A stretch of DNA of 64,000 nucleotides from positions 65,054,219-65,118,218 of the forward strand of contig CM037777.1 in the NCBI GenBank assembly GCA_021229015.1. Reading direction: 5' to 3'. The position numbers and the translations under genes were made by a program. Below are positions 1 through 11,311 of this stretch, piece after piece. Below the pieces are notes generated by a model. The model saw nothing but the letters and a program-made list of their open reading frames with translations, was not told the DNA's origin and did no database searches. Positions within the stretch are counted from its first letter, which is position 1. The number at the start of each line of letters is the position of its first letter. Source of the stretch: Solen grandis (lineage: Eukaryota > Mollusca > Bivalvia > Adapedonta > Solenidae).

Positions 1-700
1 GATTTACATCAAAATTTCACAGAAGGCATATGAAATGCTCTAGTTGTGTATCCTGGTGTCCTTTTTCCAAATTCAAAAAGTCAATGGTTCTATGGCGAAT
101 CCAAGATTCGAACCATTGACGTCAAATTTTAAAAACGTATAAAATCGCTTCCAGATGACTTAGAATGCTGATATTTTGACCGAATTTTAGTCTTCATGAC
201 TTCCTTCTATTCTGCTTGGGCGAACGTCATTTGACGTCAAATGACGTCAAAGGTCAAAAATAATTTCTGATAACTACGCGTTAATTTCTATGTATTGCTA
301 AGGTCCCAGGGGCATGAAAAATTTTCTGCATATATTTAACGTAATGAAGATTTCATTTTATTGATTTTCTTATGTCTATGACATCATATGACATTAAATT
401 TGACGTTGTCTACACAAGTTTGTACGCGGTCTACAGACATTTTTTTCTGGACGGATTTTCATCAAAATTTCCCAGAATGTGTATGTTTAACTTCTAACCG
501 GTGTCCATTCATTTTAATTCGAAAAGGCAAAGGTTTTATGGCTAATCCAAGATTAGAGGCATTGACGTCAAATTTCAGTTTAAGTCGCCAAGTCTCCTAT
601 ATATTCAGAGAAGATGAACTTCATATGACATCATGTGATCTCATAAGGCCAAATTTTTTTTTTCTGTTGAAATTAAACGGTTTTAAGACCTGAAGGCCTT
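1..700. repeat. Dispersed repeat blocks of an unclassified family
   Basis: This stretch holds two diverged blocks of a repeat that recurs at about 1260-1640 and 6770-7150. Shared words include GGCGAATCCAAGATTCGAAC (near 91, 1431 and 6941, with a variant near 541), TACGCGGTCTACAG and the palindromic ATATGACGTCA. The small open frames here follow the repeat and show no protein family signal. The family is not recognised; a non-autonomous transposon or the untranslated part of a retroelement are both possible. Confidence 0.6.
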
Positions 701-1080
701 ATTTCTTGTTTGATTTGCATGAATTCTTATTGAAGGTATAGCATTTGATCCTGTGGAACAATGTCATTTCCATTTTGATAAAAATGTTAAGTTCAATCAT
801 TGTTTATATCTTGAAAATCTCTAAAGCTGAACTGAATTATGTGACAATCGAAATGTAAGAATTTACAATGAATTTGTTTTGTTACATAGATTACAAGAAA
901 AGGACAAGTTAAATGAAATTTAAAACAAAAAACAAAAGAACAACAACAAAAAAAAACAATGATTTTCAGTTTCTTTTGTAAGTTAATCGGTTTATGTTTC
1001 AAAGTTTATGGAGTTATGGACCTACAAAAACATGTTAAAAGTAGAAATTTGATATCCTTTTACTTTCTTAGCTTTTAGTG
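701..1080. other. AT-rich interval, nothing recognised
   Basis: AT-rich sequence with short A runs. No coding, RNA or repeat feature could be supported. Confidence 0.5.
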
Positions 1081-3262
1081 TTTGACAAATGTAGCAGAAA
1101 GTCTTATCATTTGTATCAACGAATGAAATCTAGTTATTCTTTTTTTCTTCCTCTTATATTTGTATTAATTTTGAGGTGTCGCCATTGACTCAGAACAATG
1201 AAAATTTTATGGTATATATATCAAATCATGTCCTTTGGGATGCATTGAATTTCATATTCATATGACGTCATATAACGTCAGATTCGACGTCAGGTGAAAA
1301 AGTTTGTACGCGGTCTACAGCCATTATTTGTGGACCGATTTTCAACAATATTTCACAGAATGTGTATGTTAGGCTCTAGTTGTGAATCCCGGTGTCCATT
1401 TTTCCAAATTCGAAAAGGCAATGGTTTAATGGCGAATCCAAGATTCGAACTAATGACGTCAAATTTCAAATGCGTATAAAATCGCTTCCAGAAGAGCTAG
1501 AAAGCTGATATTTAAACTAAATATTAGTCTCTATGTTTTTTTTACATTCCAAAAGGATGGACGCCATATGACGTCACATGATGTCATAATGCTAATAAAA
1601 CTTTCGTATTAAAACTTAACGGTTTTTAAGCCCTGTAGGCTTCATTTTTTGTATGATTTGCTTGAAATTTTGTCTGAAGATGCAGTATTAGATTTTATGG
1701 AGCCATATCACATTCGTTTCGGAAAATCCTAAAGGTCAAGGTCATATATCAATTATCGGCTTTTTCTTCGGCTTTAAATATCTCAAAAACGGTAAATATT
1801 CTATCGAGACACTATGCGTATAATTTGTAGTGTTTAAAAAGACCTTTCAGATGATATTTAGTTTTTGATAATCGCGGTTGAATCGGTTGTGTTATGGCGG
1901 AAAAACGAAAATTTGGTAACCCTCAGTGTGTTTAACAGTTTATATCTCGAAAGCCTTTGATTTTTGAAAATATGATGATGAATATTATTTGTAGAGCAAT
2001 GTTTGGCCGTTATTTTGGTGCTTAAAGTTTAATGATTGACCTAAGATTCATGAAGTAATGGGGAAAAAACGAAATTCGTGCATATAGCTTTGCTGATTTT
2101 TTTCTTTTTTCAGGAGGTTTAAGAGCTTGTATCTCAAAAAGTATTGAAAATTTCCTTACATAACGCGTGTGAAATGTAGAGAATTTTCAGATGATTATTT
2201 TGGTACCTAAAGTTTTGAAATTGATCAAAGAATAAGGAAGTTTCATTAAAAACAAGAATTTAAACATGTAGAATTTCAGCGATTTTGCCGTTATGTAAGA
2301 GTTTCACGGCTTATATCTTAATACTCATATGAAATAAGTCAACACATTAAGAGAGAGAGAGAGAGATGTAGAGAATTTTAAGACGATTATTTTGGTACCT
2401 TAAGTTTTGAAATTGAACAAAGTATAAGGAAGTTACATCAAAAATAAGAATATAAACCCAAGTGTAAGAATTTTCGAAAATTATCCTACTTTCGCTTTCA
2501 CGTTAATTGAAGCATTTTCGGAAAATATGTAAGTTTACAGCTATGTATTAGTCATATAAATTGCAAAAAAACTTTTTACTTATATCATATTGATATTACT
2601 AGCTAAACAAGCGTACCCTTCCCGGTGGCCGAGTGGTTAGAGCGTCCGCCTCGGGAGCGGGAGGTCGTGGGTTCGATCCCCGACCACGACATACCAAAGT
2701 CGTAAAAAATGGTACTGGCGCTCAACATATTAGGGTATTTGCAGGACTCGGTATCAGGATGATGTGACTGGGTGTGGTATCATGTCACATGTCTACGGCG
2801 TGATACTGCAGTGTGACAGCACTATACCCGCATAAAGTAGACATCTTCTCCAAATGACTGAATTACTGTCGGTGGGACGTTTAACCCAAGAAACACACAA
2901 ACCAACTTAACAAGTGTTTACAATGATTTAATGTTGTGTCAAATCATTTTATTTACGTTACTTATACATATCAGTTGCAGCATTGCGTTACCCATAATCC
3001 TTTGAGCGTTTTGACACATGTCATTTAGACCGTTGTTGAAACATTGCAATTTCCCGACTTTATTGTTGCATCAATCCAAATTTATGATAAATGATAAGCT
3101 ATGTGAAAATATATGTAATAGTACAATGTAATTTAATTGCCAGCTTGAGATACAATGGGCGTGTATAGTGTAGACGTTTGAAACAAAATGATCAACACAT
3201 GTCATCCGTTCAAGACGTTGCAAGCTAATTTGTCCGTTAGCTAAAAGGGCCAAATGGGGTAA
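1081..3262. repeat. Duplicated segment, copy A
   Basis: From about 1145 to 3262 this segment matches 6656-8547 nearly base for base, with small indels. The offset is about 5511 at the left and about 5240 after the SINE, because copy A has roughly 250 bp near 2280-2500 that copy B lacks. A SINE (2617-2906) lies at the same internal place in both copies. A GAGA microsatellite sits near 2350. The open frames are short and repeat-derived. Confidence 0.75.
2617..2906 (+). mobile_element. tRNA-derived SINE (type A), full length
   Basis: The head is tRNA-like, with an A-box region GTGGCCGAGTGGTTAGAGC and a B-box GGTTCGATCCC. It is followed by a body containing GGTACTGGCGCTCA, GTGACTGGGTGTGGTATCATG and CTACGGCGTGATACTG, and a 3' end CTGTCGGTGGGACGTTTAACCC with an AAACACACAAAC tail. 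The same body recurs at least seven times in the window, which argues against a stand-alone tRNA gene. Transcription would be by RNA polymerase III from the head boxes. Confidence 0.85.
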
Positions 3263-4339
3263 CTTTGTTTAGAGTTTGCCCGCTGTTTCTATCTAATCAG
3301 TGAGTCCAAAATTTCAAATTCATGGTCGATTTAATTTGTTAAGAGTTCGAGATTTTGCGAGACTTGCCTATTTAATTGTGATTTAACTGTTAAGAGTTTA
3401 CGGCAAAATGCGCATGTCATTATTTCAAATTATGCTCCGTCCTATTCACGTGATATCATATATGACAGTGTTTACTACACCGATCCCTACACACGAGGTG
3501 TGCACACTGGCGCATGTTGACGTCTTTTGTAAACATTTAGTAAAGTTGCTTAAATAATCATGTTTATAGATAAACATTTACATAAGAATGAGGAGTTTCG
3601 GAAATATTTTTTTTGCAAAAGGATGATTACCAGCTCGATCCAAACAGACTCCTAAGGAAAGAAAAAGATGCTAAATTAAATACTAAAATACAAGTACAGT
3701 TTATTAGGTTTAACGTCCCACCGACAGTATTTAAGTCTTTTGGAGACAATGTCTACTTGAAATGTAGTGTTGTCACACTGCACAGTATCACGTCGTAGAC
3801 AGTTGGCATGATACCACACCCAGTCACATTATCCGGACACAGGGCCATCAATCCTGGAACTACCTTAATAAGCTGAGCGCCAAGCAAGGGAGCTATACCA
3901 GTACCTATGTTTACGAATTTGGTAAATACAAGAATTGAAATTGATATAACGTTTTTAAACAACTTACAGATCATGTAATGACTCGTTTGATTTGGTATTT
4001 CCGGGGTATTCCTAGCCTTGATATCTTCCGCTGACACAGACTTTTTTAAACGATTATTATTTACATATTTCGTTCTTTCCTTAATGTCAATCAGTTGATA
4101 TTTTCTGATGACTTAAGTAATTAAAACAAGATAAATAAATAAAAAAAAACAGCCATCACATAAATTGATTGAAATCTGAAAAAGAAATGAGCCGACGGTA
4201 AAAAAATGCGCGAAATTTATGTGTTACATCCATATTTGGAAAGCACGTGCACGTGTGTGATTACTTTAACAACACGCTGACGTAACACTTACATGGCGCC
4301 ATCTCCTAATATAGCAGCATAACGCAGTAATAGGGCGGG
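3263..4339. other. AT-rich interval containing a SINE fragment
   Basis: Apart from the SINE piece at 3699-3922, I see only AT-rich DNA. No gene is supported. Confidence 0.5.
3699..3922 (-). mobile_element. tRNA-derived SINE (type A), 5'-truncated
   Basis: Reading leftward, this is the body and 3' end of the type A SINE. On the plus strand it starts TTTAACGTCCCACCGACAG and contains CACAGTATCACGTCGTAGAC and GGGAGCTATACCAGTACC. The tRNA-like head is missing. Confidence 0.8.
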
Positions 4340-4495
4340 GCAAACTCTAAGTTAGTGTTAATTAAGTATAGGTTAGTGTTTTTAGTAAGCATTAATGAAA
4401 TTAAATCGGTCTGGCGCGGCAAAGCCGCGCGACCAATTTAATGGACTTAATGCTTACTTAATAACACTAACCTACTTAGTGTTTGAAATTATGTT
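4340..4495. mobile_element. Fold-back (MITE-like) hairpin
   Basis: This is an inverted repeat of about 70-75 bp per arm. The centre is GGCGCGGCAAAGCCGCGC, and the arms share GGTTAGTGTT and AGTAAGCATTAA in inverted orientation. No coding capacity. It is probably a small non-autonomous DNA transposon; no target duplication was found. Confidence 0.65.
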
Positions 4496-5634
4496 TTGAA
4501 ATTTAACGCAGTCGCACATTCCAAATATAATATTGATTTTTTAGACTCCGCCCTATCAACCTGTTCCCGGCGTGAATTACATCACGTGACATGTAACATG
4601 TTATGTCAAAGGTCAATGCGTCGCTCTAGCTGTGCATAGCTGTGTAGATCTACGCCCCAAATGAGCATTGAACCGGAAGCCGACTTTGATCTCTTCGGCA
4701 AAAAAAAAATGGTGACTGAAATTTGAATAAAAGATACTGTTTAGAAAGGTTCATATATCTGCACCTATATATGTTGTGTTTTGGACATTATTTTTTTATA
4801 TTTTTTTTTATTTAAGTAACCCTTGTTTTTTTTTCTTCTCTTCTCATTATTTATATACATTTTTTAATTTGAATTTATTTAATCGGATATTTACATAATT
4901 GCTTTGTTTAGTAATTAGTTATATATTGCCCATTCTGTGTTAACATGTGTAGACATTGAAATTACACAAGTGTCTTTAAAGCGATGACCGATACTAATGT
5001 TGTTAGAACTTGTGGTCAGACCCTCTTACTTATTTTTTAAAATCTTCAATGTTGTATCATCATTACTTAGGCAATAATACATGATTAAACTAAACTAAGC
5101 GGAAGTGTAGAGTTCTTTTGTTATTTTGGATTAATCAGAATGCTGGTGAGTAAATGTTTGTTCTCTATGGTTGCTGTGTATTATTTTTTATCGATGTTCA
5201 TGCGTTTACATCAAAAATCCCTTACACGTTACACATGCGTGATATGAACTAAGACCACAATTTAAATTTACAATATGTTCTATATAAGCATATATACAAA
5301 TGACAATTTCTGTAAGGGAAATTGGCATCCACACTTACTCTCATTAGATAGACCTATTCAAGAGAAATAATTCTGTACATTTTAAACATGGGGTCACCCG
5401 ACTACCTTTTGACCTATTTAAGGCCAAATAACATGCGTATGAATTTAGTGCACCGGTCGGCCATTTCACACCAATTTTCTCAAAAATTCCCCTCTCAGTA
5501 ATGCTAAACTATTAAGATTGTTGTGCAAGAAGGCCTCCAAATTGGACAAGTTGATGCCGATTAAATGAATTAAATGGAGACAAAAGTTTGAAAAATGGAA
5601 TGATTTCATTGGACAAAATATAATTTCAAACACT
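4496..5634. other. AT-rich interval, nothing recognised
   Basis: AT-rich with T-rich runs near 4790-4870. No gene or known repeat was recognised. Confidence 0.45.
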
Positions 5635-5710
5635 AAGAGAGAATTTAACCGTTAAGAAGCCGCCACTCGCTACGCTCGTTTTGGCTTCTTAACTGTTAAA
5701 TTCCTCTTAA
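5635..5710. mobile_element. Short inverted-repeat hairpin
   Basis: Arms of about 30 bp (AATTTAACCGTTAAGAAGCC on the left, its inverse on the right) flank a short loop containing CGCTACGCTCG. The right flank AAACACTAAC is the inverse of GGTTAGTGTTT in the hairpin at 4340-4495, so the two could belong to one larger element family. Confidence 0.55.
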
Positions 5711-5736
5711 TAAACACTAACTATAACGTACTACAG

Positions 5737-5893
5737 TCGTCTCCATCGTATGTACAAGCATTATTGAAATTTAACTCACGAGGCTCCACGCGTCGACGAA
5801 TCTATTGCATGGTAGCATTTACGGTTTTATTCCCGCGGCTGTACACGAAATTAAAAAAAAAAGAATTGTGATATGCAGAATTAATAGGTTTAA
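5737..5893. repeat. Dispersed repeat module, copy 1 of 3
   Basis: Contains TACAGTCGTCTCCATCGTATG, ACTCACGAGGCTCCACGCGT and TTCTATTGCATGGTAGCATT-like words. Similar modules follow at about 8548-8650 and 9472-9625. Function unknown. Confidence 0.6.
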
Positions 5894-5994
5894 GTTTAAT
5901 TGCTTATATTTTGAAAACCTATAAAACTAGACCCAAATATGCTACAATTGAATTGTAGGAATTTTCAGGATATATATTTTAGTACCTAGAATAC

Positions 5995-6232
5995 TAAAAT
6001 TGGAATCTCTCAGCCCCTCACCGATGTGGGTTCGAATCCCGGTAGGGACTTCGGATTTTTCATGTGAGGAAGCCTTCCAGCTGGCTTGCGGTAGGTCGGT
6101 GGTTCTATCCGGGTACATGTACCTCTGTGTACTCGGGGTCTTCCTCCACCTGTAATTAGCTGGACGTCTCAGTATGATTGAAATACTATCACAGCGACGG
6201 TAAACCCCAATACAACAACAACAACAACTAAA
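5995..6232 (+). mobile_element. tRNA-derived SINE (type B)
   Basis: Contains a B-box-like GGGTTCGAATCCCGG, then GGAAGCCTTCCAGCTGGC, GTCGGTGGTTCTATCCGGGT and ATTAGCTGGACGTCTCAGTATG, ending in ACAGCGACGGTAAACCCC with an (ACA)n tail. The same element lies inverted at 22,612-22,760 and 35,471-35,726; the latter keeps a fuller tRNA-like head. Confidence 0.75.
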
Positions 6233-6432
6233 ATTGGTCAATTATAAGAAAGCGATTTCAAAAAAAAGATGAATTTATTTTTGACATATGGCTTACTTCA
6301 CAAATTTCATGCATGAGAAGTCCATTCGAAAAAAAGAGTAAAAGGTAGGAAATATAATGTATATTCTTTCTAACGGTATTAATCTTTACATTTCAAAATG
6401 TTGCAGAAAGTCCTATCATTCGTATCAATGGA

Positions 6433-6640
6433 TGAAATCTAGTTAGGACTTTCTGCCCTTTCGGCAGAAAGTCCTATTGGGTTTGTACTGTTTTCTTCTT
6501 CTTTTTCTTCTTCTTATTAGGACTTGCTGCCTACAGGCAGAAGAAAGTCCTATTGGGTTTGTACTGTTTTTTTATTAGGATTTTCTGTCTACTGGCAGAA
6601 AGTCCTATTGGGTTTGTACTGTTTTTTTATTATCATTCTT
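6433..6640. repeat. Three palindromic AGGACTTTCTGCC units
   Basis: Three tandem units of about 65-80 bp each begin with a palindrome (for example GGACTTTCTGCC...GGCAGAAAGTCC) followed by TATTGGGTTTGTACTG and a T-rich tract. Single GCAGAAAGTC words also occur near 1091, 6401 and 9224 at edges of the duplicated family, so this may be a terminal structure of that element. Confidence 0.6.
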
Positions 6641-7856
6641 CTTCTTATTCTTTTTTTCTTCCTCTTATATTTGTATTAATTTTGAGGTGTTGCCATTGAC
6701 TCAGAACAATGAAAACTTTATGGCTTATATTTCAAACCATGAGCTTTCGGATGCATTGAATTTCATATTCATATGACGTCATATAACGTCAGATTCGACG
6801 TCAGGTGAAAAAGTTTTACGCGGTCTACAGCCATTATTTCTGGACCGATTTTCATTAAATTTTCACAGAATGTGTATGTTAGGCTCTAGTTCTGCCTTTC
6901 GGTGTCCGATTTTCCAAATTCGAAAAGGCAAAGGTTTTATGGCGAATCCAAGATTCGAACTAATGACGTCAAATTTCAAATGCGTATAAAATCTCTTCCA
7001 GAAGAGCTAGAAAGCCGATATTTGGACCGAATATTAGTCTCTAGGTCTTCTTTACATTCTGAAAAGATGAACGCCATATGACGTCACATGACATCATAAT
7101 GGTAATAACACTTTCGTATTAAAACTTAACGGTTTTTAAGCCCTGTAGGCTTTATTTTTTGTATGATTTGCTTGAAATTTTGTCTGAAGATGCAGTATTA
7201 GATTTTATGGAGCCATGTCACTTTCGTTTCCGGAAAATCCCAAAGGTCAAGGTCATATATCAATTATCGGTTTTTTCTTCGGCCTTAAATATCTCAAAAA
7301 CGGTAAATATTCTATCGAGACACTATGCGTATAATTTGTAGTGTTGAAAGACCTTTCAGATGATATTTAGTTTTTGATGATCGGGGTTGAATCGGTTGAG
7401 TTATGGCGGAAAAACGAAAATTTGGTAACCCTCAGTGTGTTTAACAGTTTATACCTCGAAAGCCTTTGATTTTTGAAAATATGATGATGAATATTATTTG
7501 TAGAGCAATGTTTGGCCGTTATTTTGATGCTTAAAGTTAAATGATTGACCTAAGATTCATGGAGTAATGGGGAAGAAACGAAATTCGTGCATATAGCTTT
7601 GCTGATTTTTTCTTTTTTCAGGAGGTTTAAGAGCTTGTATCTCAAAAATTATTCCTGTACATAACGTGTGTGAAATGCAGAGAATTTTAAGACGATTATT
7701 TTGGTACCTAAGAAAATATCCTACTTTCGCTTTCACCTTAATTGAAGCATTTTCGGAAAATGTAAGTTTACAGATATGTATTAGTCATATAAATTGCCAA
7801 AAAAAAAAAAAATACTTTTTACTTATATCATATTGATATTACTAGCTTAACAAGCG

Positions 7857-8155
7857 TACCGTTCCCGGTGGCCGAGTGGTTAGAGCGTCCGCCTCGGGAG
7901 CGGGAGGTCGTGGGTTCGATATCAAAATCGTAAAAATTGGTACTGTAATAGCTCCCTTGCTTGGCGCCCAGGGTAGTTGCAAGACTGGTTGGCTCGGTAT
8001 CAGGATAATGTGACTGGGTGTGGTATCATGCCACATGTCTACGGCGTGATACCTGCAGTGTGGCAGCACTATAACTGCATTAAGTAGACATCGTCTCCAA
8101 ATGACTGAAATACTGTCGGTGGGACGTTAAACCCAACAAACAAACAAATAAACAA
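7857..8155 (+). mobile_element. tRNA-derived SINE (type A) with deletion after the B-box
   Basis: The head GTGGCCGAGTGGTTAGAGC is kept. The sequence jumps from GGGTTCGAT directly to ATCAAAATCG, losing about 15 bp of head. The body and 3' end GTCGGTGGGACGTTAAACCC with an AAACAAACAAA tail are present. It sits at the same place in copy B as the SINE at 2617 in copy A. Confidence 0.85.
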
Positions 8156-8547
8156 ACAAACTAAACAAGTGTTGACAATGATTTAATGTTTTGTCAAATC
8201 ATTTTATTTACGTTACTTATACATATCAGTTGCAGCATTGCGTTACCCATAATCCTTTGAACGTTTTGACACATGTCATTTAGACCGTTGTTGAAACATT
8301 GCAATTTCCCGACTTTATTGTTGCATCAATCGATAAATGTTGTATAAGCTATATTCAAAATTTATGATAAATGATAACCTATTAAAGAAATTATATGTTA
8401 TAGTACAATGTAATTTAATTGCCAGCTTGAGATACAATGAGCGTGTATAAGTGCAGACGTTTGAAACAAAATGATCAACACATGTCATCCGTTCAAGGCG
8501 CTGCAAGCTAATTTGTCCGTTAGCTAAAAGCGCAAAATGAAGTAACT

Positions 8548-8650
8548 TTGTGTAATACAGTCGTCTCGATCGTATGTACAAGCGTTATTGGAATTTAACT
8601 CACGAGGCTTCACGCGTCGACGGTTCTATTGCATGGTAGCATTTACACGG
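8548..8650. repeat. Dispersed repeat module, copy 2 of 3
   Basis: Matches 5737-5893 over the part with TATGTACAAGCGTTATTG, ACTCACGAGGCTTCACGCGT and TTCTATTGCATGGTAGCATT. Confidence 0.6.
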
Positions 8651-9270
8651 TGCATAACCATATCGGCAGGCTCTCTGCGGAAATCGCTATATCGGCAGGC
8701 TCTCTGCGTTCGCACCGGTCATTCTCTGCCATAAAAACTAGCAAACGCTGGACGGAAGGAAAAGAAACAGACCAATGGTCACTTTTCAAAGGTGAGTTGC
8801 TCAATATTAAGTATTGCACGGAATATTAGAGTATCTTAGCTATGTATATGGTAAACGTTTCAATTATCAGCGACTGCGACCTGAAACTTGGCCGAACAGT
8901 TTAGTGATGTACCAAAATAAACACAACCCCGGCACTTTCTACAGGCTTCAGCAGGTTATTGCTTTGATTATGTCTATAATATGACCATCGAATGTAATCT
9001 TTTAAGTATATTCTTCAAGAAGATACCGACAAATTGGCCGATTTTAATGAGTACTAAAATTGGTCAAGTTATATGAAAGCGATATCAAAACAAAGATTTA
9101 GCCATATGGCTTATTTCACAAAGTTCATGCATCAGAAGTCCATACGAAAAACAAGTGAAAGGTAGGGAATTTAATATATATTCTTTCTTACGGTATTAAT
9201 CTTTATATTTTTCAATGTTAGCAGAAAGTCCTATCATTCGTATCAACGAATGAAATCTAGTTTTTCTTCT
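8651..9270. other. Interval without recognised gene
   Basis: Contains a short direct repeat (ATATCGGCAGGCTCTCTGCG near 8670 and 8692). Around 9200 there is sequence close to that at 1090 and 6400. No gene supported. Confidence 0.45.
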
Positions 9271-9625
9271 TCTTCCAAATTAATGATAAATGATAACCTA
9301 TGTGAAAATATATGTTATAGTACAATGTAATTTAATTGCCAGCTTGAGATACCATGAGCGTGTATAAGTGTAGACGTTTGAAACAAAATGATCAACACAT
9401 GTCATTCGTTTAAGACGCTGCAAGCTAATTTGTCCGTTAGTTAAAAGCGCAAAATGGAGTAACTTTGTGTAATACAGTCGTCTCGATCGTATGTACAAGC
9501 GTTATTGGAATTTAACTCACGAGGATACACGCGTCGACGATTCTATTGCATGGTAGCATTTACTTTTTTATTCCCGCGACTGTACACGAAAATAAAAAAA
9601 AAAGAATTTTGATATGCAGAATTAA
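9271..9625. repeat. Partial third copy of the duplicated segment's right end plus module copy 3
   Basis: From AATGATAAATGATAACC on, this matches 8355-8640 and then 5737-5893, so the right end of copy B is repeated about 900 bp downstream. Confidence 0.65.
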
Positions 9626-9852
9626 GAGGTTTAATCATATTTGAATGTTGCTTTTTAATGTCGGGAAATTGATAACAAAATTAAATGTACAAGTATATTC
9701 AACTGTTGGTATTTAATGTCGGGAATAAAATTCGATGTAAATTAAATTGGTTTGTCGGAAAACTGATAACTATTAAAATCAGATGGAGAAATATATATAA
9801 ATGTTGTTATTTAATGTCGGGAAATTAATATCAAAATGTTCAAATATATCTA

Positions 9853-10470
9853 CCGGTCTCGATGACCGAGTGCTTAGAGCGTGCGCCCCGAAAACGGAAG
9901 GTCATGGGTTCGCATCCCGGCCGCGACATACCACAAATTCCGCACACCGGTTACGTCACGCTACGCTACTTTAACCACTGCCACCTTACAAGTCACGTGA
10001 TGATAGTTGAAACCATGTGGCCAACACTCATAAGTTTATAAATTAATATCATTTGATTTTATTTTTTACTTTTCTCATAGTCACGAATGTTATTTTCGTG
10101 GAATATGACGAAACTGATATAAAATATTCAAAACTGAAGTCAAAAGTGAAATAGTAAATCCGGCTTATATCAGCCGAAATCTACTTGTAAAGGCAGTGGT
10201 TATTGACAACTGTAAGGGGAGGTAACTACTGCGGTGGAGTTTGGACATACCAAAGTCGTTAAAATGGCACTGGTATAGCTCCCTTGCTTGGCGCTCACAG
10301 CCTATAAGGGTAATTCTAGGATGGGTTGGCCTGGTGTCAGGATAATGTGACTGGGTGTGGTATTATACCAGATGTCTACGGCGTGATACTGCATTGTGGC
10401 AGCACTATATCTATCTCAGGTAGACATCGTCTACTGTCGGTGGGACGGTAAACCCAATAAACAACAAAAA
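9853..10470 (+). mobile_element. tRNA-derived SINE (type A) split by a nested insertion
   Basis: A tRNA-like head (GATGACCGAGTGCTTAGAGC, B-box GGGTTCGCATCCC) runs to GACATACCA at 9925-9933. The body resumes at GACATACCAAAGTCGTT from 10,244 and ends CTGTCGGTGGGACGGTAAACCC with an (AAC)n tail. The intervening ~310 bp is not SINE sequence. Confidence 0.8.
9934..10243. mobile_element. MITE-like insertion with 9-bp target duplication
   Basis: The insert is flanked by GACATACCA at 9925-9933 and 10,244-10,252. Its ends are weakly inverted (AAATTCCGC...GTTAC against AAACTCCACCGC...GTTACC). An internal inverted pair is clear: ACCACTGCCACCTTACAAGT near 9975 and its inverse ACTTGTAAAGGCAGTGGTTA near 10,182. 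A 9-bp duplication is typical of Mutator-like elements, but the superfamily is inference. Confidence 0.65.
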
Positions 10471-11311
10471 CAACAACAACAACAACAACAAAAAAACAAC
10501 AAACAAATATATCCAAATGTTGGTACTTAATGTCGGGAAATTGATAAATAATAATTGCAGGGCACAATGAGTGATTTCTAGCTTATGTATGATTCGTCTA
10601 GGTATGTAAAAAAATCATTTCAGTTGGATATAGGCAGTTAAATGGTTTCTGTACAGCTTCTCAAGAGGTGATCGATTAAGCCATGTTGCAAATGCAATTA
10701 GTTGCAGGAAAAACACATTAGTTAAATAAATTCGACTCTGGACGTATAACTAAATAACCGTCTTACTTTCACCATTCTCCTTGTCACGTGTTCGTGCAAT
10801 ACATTCTGTTTTGTTGTCTGCTAGAAGTGGACGAGTTCTGAGATTTCTCGGCGCGAAAGAGATTTCAACACAAAGGAGTTTTTGCCAAAGAAGATAGACG
10901 TCTGAACACTTATTTCAATTAGCTTTCAAATCAAGGCACTGGAAAGGGTTTTACTGAGATTGGGTGTATGTAGTGCAGATTTCATTTGCGAGATGGTTAA
11001 TGTAGAAGAATGCGTGTGGATTTAACGATAAGTGACACTACCCTTTCTTACACAGTTTATTTAATTCTCTGCGAAACAGGAAAATATTTTCACTAGGGCA
11101 TGCACAATAACGCCGAATTATCTTGTAAAATATTAATTGTAACATGTTTTGCAACACCAGAGTACATTTAACACAAAGCTAGCAACCATGCCGTCTTGTT
11201 ATTCGAGAAATCAGTTTTGATAACATTACACCTGCAATACAATCAATTAATTGAAAATGCGGATTTTTACCTAAAATTACATGTCATATTGAATTATCAA
11301 ATAATGATCTA
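10471..11311. other. Interval without recognised gene
   Basis: AT-rich DNA. The open frame at its right end runs into the satellite and has no protein signal. Confidence 0.5.

Larger units (their letters stand above)
6400..8547. repeat. Duplicated segment, copy B
   Basis: Second copy of the segment at 1081-3262, shortened by an internal deletion near 7710, where copy A has about 250 bp more. It carries its own SINE at the homologous position. Downstream, AATACAGTCGTCTCGATCG replaces the sequence that follows copy A. Confidence 0.75.

Noticed and set aside
2617..2695. Possible functional tRNA gene
   Set aside because: The tRNA-like sequence is followed by a SINE body shared with seven other sites; it is a SINE promoter head.
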